From a virus: DNA of 32,840 nucleotides. Below the pieces are notes generated by a model. The model was not told the DNA's origin and did not search any database. It worked only from the letters and a program-made list of their open reading frames with translations. The stretch spans positions 1 through 32,840 of the IMG/VR virus record IMGVR_UViG_3300005582_000056; one strand, written 5' to 3'. A program made the translations under genes and the position numbers. This document shows, one piece after another, positions 21,807-30,500 of the stretch (positions are counted from its first letter, which is position 1; every line of letters starts with the position of its first letter).

Positions 21807-23837
21807 ATGGCGATAAAACCAAAAGATAAGAATTTCGGTAGTAATAGAAACATAAATTATGTTGGTAAAGATTTTGCTACATTAAAAGAAAACCTTATCG
21901 AATATACCAAAACGTATTTCCCAAATACCTATTCGGATTTCAACGAAGCATCTCCGGGTATGGTATTCATCGAACAAGCGGCAGCTATCGGTGATGTATT
22001 GGCTTTCTATCAGGATACACAATTAAAGGAATCAATGTTAGCACACGCTTCTGAAAGAAAGAACGTTGTTGCATTGGCTCAAACAATGGGATATAAACCA
22101 AAAATATCAACGCCGGCAGTAACAACATTGACTGTGTATCAGCAAGTTCCATCCATTGGTAGTGGTAGTTCAAATGTACCAGATGAATCATATTGCCTTA
22201 GAATAAAAGAAGGTATGGAAATATCTTCTAATACTGATTCTAATATTATTTTTAGAACAACCGATGTGGTTGATTTTTCTTTAAAAACTGATAGAGAAGT
22301 TGATGTACAAGAACGAAATCAAATTACAGGTGAACCAACATTCTACCTATTAACTAAGAAAGTAAAAGCAATATCTGCTACTGAAAAAGAACAATCATTT
22401 GCATTTACATCATATCAAGAATATCCAAAGGTAACAATAACCGATGATAATATAATTGCAGTATCATCTTGTACATCTGGCAATGGAAGTGTAAAATGGT
22501 ATGAAGTTCCATATTTAGCACAAGAAAGTATTTTTATTGAGAGAGCTAATACCGAATCAAATGGTGGAGAATTGAGTTCTTCATCATCGGTAGTTCCATA
22601 TATTTTAGAAATACAAAAAGTTCCATATAGATTCGCTGTAAAAGTAAATTCTGATAATACATTAGATTTACAATTTGGAAGCGGTGATACTAGTATGGCA
22701 GATGAAATAATTCTTCCAAATACTAAAAATGTAGGATTAGGATTGGCTAATTCTGTTAATAGGTTAAACCAAGGAATAGACCCATCAAATTTTTTAAAAA
22801 CAAATACGTTTGGAGTAGTACCAACAAATACAACTTTAACTGTTAAGTATTTAGTTGGTGGTGGAGTTTCATCTAATATAAATTCAAACGAATTAAATAG
22901 AATAACTAAAATAGAATATGAAGAAGATTTGGTATCATTCGCAACAGATGCTGACCGAAATTTATATTCATTTATGAAAGAATCGATAGCAGTTAATAAC
23001 GATGAACCTGCGGTTGGTGGTAGAGGAGCTGAATCTATTGAGGAAGTTAGGCAAAACGCATTAGCGATGTTTGGTTCTCAAAATAGAGCAGTAACAAAAG
23101 AGGATTATGTAGTTAGAGCATTATCTTTACCAGAAAGATATGGTAGTGTTGCAAAAGTTTATGTTTCGCCTGATGGTGAAATCGATAATAACTCACCATC
23201 ATCAATTCTTGCATCCCCAAAAAATATAGCAGAATTTGTTGGAGTTGTAGAAAGTATGAAAGATAAATCTACAAGCGAAATTCAAAAAGAATTAGTTAAA
23301 TATCTTTCTCAAAAGAAAACAGCAATATCAGAAGTAAATAATCCATTTGCTATTAATATGTACGTTTTGGGATACGATGAAAATAAAAACTTAACTCAAT
23401 TAAATCAAGCAGTTAAACAAAATCTTAAAACCTATTTAGGTGAATATAGAATGTTAACCGATGCAGTTAATATTATTGATGGTTTCATAGTAAACGTAGG
23501 TTTGGATTTTGAAGTAATTTGTTATTCAAATTATAATAAGAGAGAAGTGGTCGCAAACTGCTTAACTGAATTACAATCATATTTTGAAATAGATAAATGG
23601 ACATTCAATAAACCAATAAACATTTCAGAAATTGAATTAATATTAGCAAATGTAGAAGGTGTAATGAGTGTTCCATCGGTTAAAGTTTATAATTTATGTG
23701 GAGGAGATGGTAACTATTCACCAAACAAATATAATATAGATGAGGCTACTAAGGGTAAGATAATTTATCCATCTTTAGACCCGTGTGTATTTGAAGTTAA
23801 ATATTTAAATAAAGATATAAAAGGTAGGGCATTATAA
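21807..23837 (+). CDS. Baseplate wedge protein, gp6/J-like
   Basis: 676 residues. The start (N-Y-V-G-K-D-F-A-T-L-K-E-N-L-I-E-Y and N-E-A-S-P-G-M-V-F-I-E-Q-A-A-A-I-G-D-V-L-A-F-Y-Q-D) is typical of large gp6-type baseplate wedge proteins. The segment R-N-A-L-A-M-F-x-x-Q-N-R-A-V-T-K-E-D-Y-V near residue 420-435 is the conserved Baseplate_J motif. The C-terminal third has the L-x-x-Y-L-x-x-x-R-M-L-T-D-type region of J proteins. Gp6 dimers form the ring that links wedges. It overlaps the next gene by one base. Confidence 0.92.
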   Translation: MAIKPKDKNFGSNRNINYVGKDFATLKENLIEYTKTYFPNTYSDFNEASPGMVFIEQAAAIGDVLAFYQDTQLKESMLAHASERKNVVALAQTMGYKPKISTPAVTTLTVYQQVPSIGSGSSNVPDESYCLRIKEGMEISSNTDSNIIFRTTDVVDFSLKTDREVDVQERNQITGEPTFYLLTKKVKAISATEKEQSFAFTSYQEYPKVTITDDNIIAVSSCTSGNGSVKWYEVPYLAQESIFIERANTESNGGELSSSSSVVPYILEIQKVPYRFAVKVNSDNTLDLQFGSGDTSMADEIILPNTKNVGLGLANSVNRLNQGIDPSNFLKTNTFGVVPTNTTLTVKYLVGGGVSSNINSNELNRITKIEYEEDLVSFATDADRNLYSFMKESIAVNNDEPAVGGRGAESIEEVRQNALAMFGSQNRAVTKEDYVVRALSLPERYGSVAKVYVSPDGEIDNNSPSSILASPKNIAEFVGVVESMKDKSTSEIQKELVKYLSQKKTAISEVNNPFAINMYVLGYDENKNLTQLNQAVKQNLKTYLGEYRMLTDAVNIIDGFIVNVGLDFEVICYSNYNKREVVANCLTELQSYFEIDKWTFNKPINISEIELILANVEGVMSVPSVKVYNLCGGDGNYSPNKYNIDEATKGKIIYPSLDPCVFEVKYLNKDIKGRAL

Positions 23838-24955
23838 TGATTAGATTTTTTACAGCATCTTTTGATGCAAGTGTATATCTTCAACAACCCGACCAAAATA
23901 CGGGCAGAGATGAAGTATTGGAGGTTGGTAAATTATACTATGGTGATAGTAAAGAAGTTTGCCGAACTCTAATTAAATTTCCAATAAGTCAGATTGTATC
24001 TACTTTAAGTGAAGTAAATCTGAATGTAACGGCTAGTAATTGGAAAGCATATTTAAATTTAAAATCTGTACAAGCCGAAGAAATTCCTTTGGAATATACA
24101 ATATATGCTAACGCAGTTTCTCAAAGCTGGTCTATGGGAACTGGTACAAAGTTTGATAACATAACATCCAATGGTGTAAGTTGGAAATATAGAAATGGTG
24201 TAGATAGCTGGCAAGATAATACGATAGCAGGAACGGCAGTATTTAATGTAGGAACAACAGGTTCAGCAAATGCAGAAGGTGGAACTTGGTACACTGCTTC
24301 ACAAGCATCACAATCATTCAGTTATGAAGAAGCTGATATTAGAATGGATGTTACGGGTATAACGAAACTATGGATTAGTGGTTCTGCAAGCGGAGGATTT
24401 GATAATAATGGGTTTATAATACATCATAGCTTAGAAAATGAGAGCGATACAACTGATTATGGTTTATTAAAATTCTTTTCAAAAGAAACAAATACTATAT
24501 ACGAACCGAAATTAGAAATTGATTGGTATGATGTTTCATATACTTCGAATTTATCAACTCCTTCCGGCTCTGTTAACGATGGATATAAATTGGTTGTTTT
24601 AAATTTACAAAAAGAATATAAACAAAATACTAGGACAAAAATAAGAGTAAAAGCTAGAGATATGTATCCACTAAAATCATTTAGTAATACATTTGAATAC
24701 GCTCAATCTAAAGTACTACCAATACCAACCTTTTATCAAATAGAAGATTATAAAACAGGAGATGTTATTTGTCCATTTAGTACATACACACAAATAAGTG
24801 CAGATAATACTTCAAATTACTTTTGGCTGTATTTAGATAATTATCCTACAAATAGAACTTATAAAATAAAATTTAGAGTAGATGATATCGACCAGCAAGG
24901 AGTTACTTGGTCAACAATAATTGATGAAAGATACTTATTTGAAATCATAGATTAA
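23837..24955 (+). CDS. Tail or baseplate protein with DNRLRE-like beta domain
   Basis: 372 residues, almost all beta. Residues 1-235 resemble the DNRLRE/disaggregatase-like fold often seen in surface and tail proteins (F-D-A-S-V-Y-L-Q-Q, R-T-L-I-K-F-P-I-S-Q-I, V-S-Q-S-W-S-M-G-T-G and S-W-K-Y-R-N-G). The following region has fibronectin-like or Ig-like spacing. It is probably a peripheral baseplate or receptor-facing component. It overlaps both neighbours by one base (TAATG), so its amount is likely tied to that of the J-like protein. Confidence 0.75.
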   Translation: MIRFFTASFDASVYLQQPDQNTGRDEVLEVGKLYYGDSKEVCRTLIKFPISQIVSTLSEVNLNVTASNWKAYLNLKSVQAEEIPLEYTIYANAVSQSWSMGTGTKFDNITSNGVSWKYRNGVDSWQDNTIAGTAVFNVGTTGSANAEGGTWYTASQASQSFSYEEADIRMDVTGITKLWISGSASGGFDNNGFIIHHSLENESDTTDYGLLKFFSKETNTIYEPKLEIDWYDVSYTSNLSTPSGSVNDGYKLVVLNLQKEYKQNTRTKIRVKARDMYPLKSFSNTFEYAQSKVLPIPTFYQIEDYKTGDVICPFSTYTQISADNTSNYFWLYLDNYPTNRTYKIKFRVDDIDQQGVTWSTIIDERYLFEIID

Positions 24956-26106
24956 TGAACGGATTAACGCCATTAGAAACAATAGCTCAAAAGCTTGAAG
25001 AAAAAAGAAAATCTGAATTAGAAACCATATTAAAGGTATCTGGCTCTGCTGCTATTGCCAGAAATGAATATGGTATAACTGTTGTTGATGAAAATAATGT
25101 AGCATCATCGTTGGCATTTAAAAAATTAGTAAAGCCGAAGTACGATGAAGTTGAAATTAAAAAAGCAATTAACGTTGAAGTTAAAGAGCTTAGACCAGAT
25201 ATTCCAAAACCAAATTTAGATTTAGTACCAAAACCATTATATGATGATGAGGTAAATACTAACGCTGATTTGAGAAAAGAAAATGAAGATTTAACTAAGC
25301 AGGTTGAAGATTTAACACAAAAGGTAGCTGATTTAGAAGTTACTGTAAAAAGCGAAATAGATAATAGATTAACGATAGAACAAACGAATGATGCGTTGGT
25401 TAATCAATTGAATACCTTAACACAAACAATTGATGATTTTACAATACAAATTCAAACATCATTACAAAAATCAGTAGAGGAAGGAATTCTTAGAGCATCT
25501 TTACAATCACAAAATACAGGATTTAAAGCTCAGATTCAGGCATTAATTAAACAAATTGACTCATTAAATTCCATCATAGAAGGATTACAATCTCAATTAG
25601 GAGCAGTACAAAATCAACAAGCTATTGTACAAGGCACACAAGCACAAGCTTCTGCGGCAGGAGCGGATGTTATCAATGAAGTAGCAATTGTGAAATTAGA
25701 ACCAGAAGAAGATACTAACGCACCAAAGATATGGGCTAGATTTAAATCAGGCGGTGGTTCACAATGGAAAAATGGAAAATCTTTAACTATAACTAACAAC
25801 GATAAAAAAGAAATAACAGTTAAGTTAACAAAAACCAACCCATCCGGCGGTAGAGATTTTTACTCAATACCATCACCATCATTTACAATGGCTCCGGGTG
25901 AAAACAAATCTATTGAGTTTTCTTTAACAGAAAATACCGTTGGCGATTTAGATGCTAGAAAGAAAGGTGGATGGTTTGGAGGACATACGGGTTCTAAAGA
26001 TTATAAAGGTGGTTCATTAAAAGTAACAATTACACGTGCTGATGGAACATCTAAAGAAAAAACTTATGATGCTGGATTTGGTAAATATCATCCTAATTCA
26101 TACTAA
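24955..26106 (+). CDS. Coiled-coil tail protein with C-terminal beta domain
   Basis: 383 residues. Residues about 100-222 form a continuous coiled coil (E-N-E-D-L-T-K-Q-V-E-D-L-T-Q-K-V-A-D-L and repeated Q-I-x-x-L). A C-terminal globular domain follows (about 255-383), with an immunoglobulin-like pattern (L-T-I-T-N-N-D-K-K-E-I-T-V-K-L and M-A-P-G-E-N-K-S-I-E-F-S-L) and a Gly-rich end. It is probably trimeric and fibrous, such as a short fibre or a wedge connector. No named family. Confidence 0.72.
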   Translation: MNGLTPLETIAQKLEEKRKSELETILKVSGSAAIARNEYGITVVDENNVASSLAFKKLVKPKYDEVEIKKAINVEVKELRPDIPKPNLDLVPKPLYDDEVNTNADLRKENEDLTKQVEDLTQKVADLEVTVKSEIDNRLTIEQTNDALVNQLNTLTQTIDDFTIQIQTSLQKSVEEGILRASLQSQNTGFKAQIQALIKQIDSLNSIIEGLQSQLGAVQNQQAIVQGTQAQASAAGADVINEVAIVKLEPEEDTNAPKIWARFKSGGGSQWKNGKSLTITNNDKKEITVKLTKTNPSGGRDFYSIPSPSFTMAPGENKSIEFSLTENTVGDLDARKKGGWFGGHTGSKDYKGGSLKVTITRADGTSKEKTYDAGFGKYHPNSY

Positions 26107-26116
26107 TAAATAAATT

Positions 26117-27508
26117 ATGAGTATTACAAAATATACAAACTTCGATTCAATCGACATAAATAAATCCAATCAAGGTGAATTTTTGATGAAGGATGATAAA
26201 TTTATTGTCACAAAAAATGAAGTAGAAGATACCGATTTTGGTGATTGTAAATACGATGTAATGGAAGTATCTGTTTATGATATAAACAACAATCTTCTTC
26301 CACACAAAACAGGTAATAATGTTGCTTATATTAAAACGGGCGATATTAAAAATTACCTATATAACCTTACTAATAAAGGTGGTCAAAAAGAATTAGCAAT
26401 TGATATTGAAAAATTGTTAAATGATTTAGGATTTACAAATGGTATTCTTAAAGTTATAATAAATTTTGTAAGAAATAGAGTTGGAACTGATAATGAATTA
26501 AGTAGAGTTTGGATACAAGAGATATCCCCATCGAGAGAAGAAATTCGTGTACTTCCTTTAAAAACAAAAGATTCTACAATTAACAAAAGAACCGAAAAAG
26601 AATTTGAAAATATAAATAATCTAAATAAAGATTTTAAATATTATAGAAAAAATATATTAGATGCATTGGATTCATTTGAAGTTACATATTTGGATTCAAT
26701 TACTGATGCTATGGTTGCCAGATTTGGTAAAGATTTTTTATCAGTTCTTAGAACAGACTTTGGATTATCTGATTTCGATGGATTTAAAAAAAGAATATTC
26801 AGAGATTTTAAAGATAGTGTAACATATTGGATAACAAATAAAAACTACAATGTTGCCGAATCTAATTTTGGAAAACCATCGGCAATCAGATTTGAAGATT
26901 GTGAACAATATGATTTTAGTAGATTATTAAGTGAGATGTATTCTATATTAAGAAATTGTATAGATTATCATACTAAAACTTTAAAAAGAAGAGATATAGC
27001 TATTAAAACTCTTCCAAAAGAATTCGAAATTACCGAACTTAAAAAAGAAGTTAAAGATTTGGTTGGTGAAATAAAAGTTGAAGAAAATAGAGTAAGAAAT
27101 GTTTACAACCCAGAGAAAGTTGAATTAAATGTAAAGGGAAGTAAAATTTACACTATAAAAACAGACCCAATTGATATAGTTCCACCACCAAAAGAAATTC
27201 TTCCAATATTCGATTTACCACCAAACCCACCGGTTGAGGAAGAACCTATTAAAATAGAACCAATAAAAGAAGAGCCGATTAAAATTATACTTCCGCCAGA
27301 CCCAATTATTAAGATTGAACCTATTAAGGAAGAACCAATAAAAGAGGACCCGATTAAAACTCCAATAGCAGATGTACCACCATATACGGGAGGTGGCAGC
27401 GCCGGAGGAGGTGGTGGTGGTAGCTCCGATTACTTCGAAAGAGGTGGTGGCTACGGTAGAGAGCAAGTTTTTGAAAGAGACATGAGTCAAAGAGAAAATA
27501 TACAATAG
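26117..27508 (+). CDS. Tail or baseplate protein with Pro-Ile-Lys-Glu repeats
   Basis: 463 residues. The first 350 are a mixed alpha/beta region with an N-terminal beta part and a helical middle, unlike any family I know. The C-terminal 110 residues are a low-complexity extension (see the repeat entry) ending in a Gly-rich patch and a short charged tail. Its position between a coiled-coil protein and the giant tail protein argues for a baseplate role. The stop codon is immediately followed by the second copy of the candidate late promoter. Confidence 0.72.
   Translation: MSITKYTNFDSIDINKSNQGEFLMKDDKFIVTKNEVEDTDFGDCKYDVMEVSVYDINNNLLPHKTGNNVAYIKTGDIKNYLYNLTNKGGQKELAIDIEKLLNDLGFTNGILKVIINFVRNRVGTDNELSRVWIQEISPSREEIRVLPLKTKDSTINKRTEKEFENINNLNKDFKYYRKNILDALDSFEVTYLDSITDAMVARFGKDFLSVLRTDFGLSDFDGFKKRIFRDFKDSVTYWITNKNYNVAESNFGKPSAIRFEDCEQYDFSRLLSEMYSILRNCIDYHTKTLKRRDIAIKTLPKEFEITELKKEVKDLVGEIKVEENRVRNVYNPEKVELNVKGSKIYTIKTDPIDIVPPPKEILPIFDLPPNPPVEEEPIKIEPIKEEPIKIILPPDPIIKIEPIKEEPIKEDPIKTPIADVPPYTGGGSAGGGGGGSSDYFERGGGYGREQVFERDMSQRENIQ
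27182..27430 (+). repeat. Pro-rich repeat and Gly-rich patch inside the preceding tail gene
   Basis: Residues 356-417 repeat variants of E-P-I-K-E and P-I-K-I-E-P-I-K (at least six P-I-K units), then Pro-Pro-x steps and a poly-Gly/Ser patch near residue 425. The unit is about 5-7 residues and may adopt an extended polyproline-like rod or a flexible linker. The nucleotide repeats are imperfect, so slippage is not the only cause. Confidence 0.75.
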
Positions 27509-27525
27509 GATATTTATAATAAACA
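27508..27525 (+). promoter_or_regulatory. Candidate late promoter element, copy 2
   Basis: GGATATTTATAATAAACA, identical to the element at 5467-5484, starts at the last base of the previous stop codon and ends 7 bases before the GTG at 27533. It probably marks a late transcript for the giant tail gene. Identity over 18 bases between two gene starts 22 kb apart is the evidence. Confidence 0.6.
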
Positions 27526-27532
27526 ATAAAGA

Positions 27533-30500
27533 GTGATAGCAGCTTTAGATAATATTTTTGGAGGTAATCCAACTTTAAATCCATATGATGGTAACGGCGC
27601 ATATAACGCTTTCATCGATGCCGGCGGTAATGGGGGTTACTTAGGTGGTGGTGGAGGTGGTGGATATGTACCACCCGTTACACCAAATCCTACATACGTT
27701 CCATTAGCACCACAAATACCAATTTTACAAAAAGGTATTAAGATAAATTTAAAATCGGATAGTGGCGTTGCTGAATTTTTTGAAAATGCAAATACATTAG
27801 GATATGGTGAATCAACCGTTAGAGAATTTTATCCATCATCCACATTTTCAGGATTAAAAAAATATGAAATAGTACAAAGCGGTAAAACACCACAACAATA
27901 CTATGAAGTAAGTATTACAAAAAAATATCAGCCACCAGTAGAAATATCAACTCCATTAGATTTGGGTATTGATTATTTAAATCCTGATTATATAAGATTT
28001 GGTAGTTTTGGCATCGGATTTGATAGTGGTAGAAGAAATACATTTGGATATGGAAATAATCAAAATTATCCAAAGGGAACATATTTCCCAAAAATTAGAT
28101 ACAACTTTAATACAACCACAACTGCTATTGATTACAAATACGCAGAAAGTGTAACAATAAATGAGTATAACTTACAACCCGATGGTAGTTATTTATTAGA
28201 AAATACAAGAGTATCCGATTCGGATAGTGGCGTGTTTACATTAAATTTTACAACAAAGCCTAAAGTTAAAGTAAGAGATTTAGATTTAGATATAACAATA
28301 GATGTAGTTGAGAAGTTAGAATATGAAATTGTATTTTCTTCTAATTTAAAAAATGAATTAGGAAATAATGTAATATTATATTACACAATATTTTCAGCAC
28401 AAGAAAATATTTTAAAGCAAAGTTCTATCTCATTAGCAGATGGAAATGCCATACAAGAAATTGATTTAAAAGAATTAAATGGAGGTAGAGTAGATTTTCA
28501 AATAAGATATAACAATCTACCATCTAATTATGTTTTAACAAACATATACCAAACAGCCACACCAAATGGTTTGTTTGCTACAACCGAACCCGATTATAAC
28601 AAATGGAATAAACAACCATCTGCTTTTAGTGTATCTAGTGAGCTTTTAAAAACAGGCATATCTGTCGTAACTCTATTCGAAAAAGAAATAGAAGTAGAAA
28701 GACCATCTGTTGAAATAGATGATGTATATAAACAAATATCTGTTCAGGTAAAAGAATCAGATGATGATAAAAATATTTCAATTCCATTTAGAACAATAAA
28801 TGCTGATGAAGTATTACTTTATATCGATGGAAGTTCTCAAGTAATATCAATATCACCATCTAATCAGTATATAACTTTATCATTTAAGAATGATTTTGCC
28901 GAAGTTTATGGAACTAAAAAAATAGTTTTATTAGCTAAAAGTAATAGATACGGAACAGGAGATTCTGCTACTGCTTTAATTACTTTTACTGCTGTAAATG
29001 ATTTTCCATCTATTACTGAAATAAACTTTCCGCAAAATATAGATGTACCATCTTTTTCAGATTTTAACATTGAATATAAAGTAGAATACACATCGTTCTC
29101 AACAACAACGGTAGATGTAGATTTATTATTAAAAGATAAAAGTAGAATAGGTTTATTTAAAAACTTAAATCCAAACGGAGAAGTTTTAATAAACATAAAA
29201 TCTTTAAGAGAAAGATTTACAAATTGGGCAGGTAGTGATAATGTAACTTTGGTATTTAAACCATTTAATAGAGGTGGAGCCGAAGAGCTTATTGGTAATG
29301 AATACGAAGTAATAACTACTTTAGGATTGCCGGCATTTCAATTAGATGAGAATATATTTTCAACTGTTATATTTGATGCATTTGCAGAAAAATTAAGTGT
29401 AGTTGAACCTGAAAAAGAAAGTAAATATTTATCTCACTTAACAAATTTTGGTAATGATGAGCAAATATTAATTTCGTCTTGGGAAAATGATGATTGGACT
29501 TTATCGGATAAAGAAACGGATGAAATAGGAAACATAAAGGTAACAAATAAAGTTGATTCTTTAATTCTTAAATTATACACACCTTTAAATCCAAATATAA
29601 CCGCAAACTCTACTTTGTGGATTACTAAATTAATGTCAAATCCATTAATTGAAACTGTAATTCTTACGGAGCAAGATGAAGTTAAATGTCCACCAATAAA
29701 AGGACCTAATTTCAATATTGATGTTGATTTTGTAAGTGGACAATCTACCGCATATGAATCTTTGGATAACTTAATATTAAGTGGTTCAACAACATCAGCT
29801 CAATTAGTTTCTACATACTTAACATCATCATTAATAAATACCGATGCGTTAAATACCGAATATGTTAGTAGTTCTACATATTTGTGGAACAACTTTGTAC
29901 ATTTCAGTTCAGCAAAAGAACGAGTAGATAATTTTGTTTATAAAGTTCAATTAATTGAAGCTTATGAAAATTTAATAAGCGATACATATTCAACGGGCTC
30001 AACACCTTTATCAGGTTCCCACACTGGTTCATTATCTGCAACACAAGAAAGACAAAGACAGCAATCTAAAAAGGATACATTAATAGCTGGATTTGATGGA
30101 TTTGAAAAATTCTTATACGAATCATCATCTTTGAGTTGGCCGTACAATGGAACTACTAAAAGAGTTAGTACATCCAATGAAGTTGAAACTTGGTATAATA
30201 ATATTATAGAATTAGCAGAAGATTTCGATATCGAAAATCCAAATTATGTTTTAAATAACATACCTGAATACATTGTAAATAATGAAAACAATGAACAATT
30301 TATTTTATTCTTTACAATGGTTGGTCAACACTTTGATAACATCTACTATTATACTAAAGCAATTGAAAAAAGTAGAGGGTTAGGATACAAAGCAAAAGAT
30401 GGAATATCAGATAAACTATTATTCGATATTCTTAAATCATTCAATTGGGATGCAAAAAATCTTGCAGCTGATTCTAAACTTTGGGAATATACATTTGGTA

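Noticed and set aside
27215-27602. Minus-strand frames opposite the Pro/Gly-rich region
   Set aside because: They are products of low-complexity sequence on the other strand and have no independent support.
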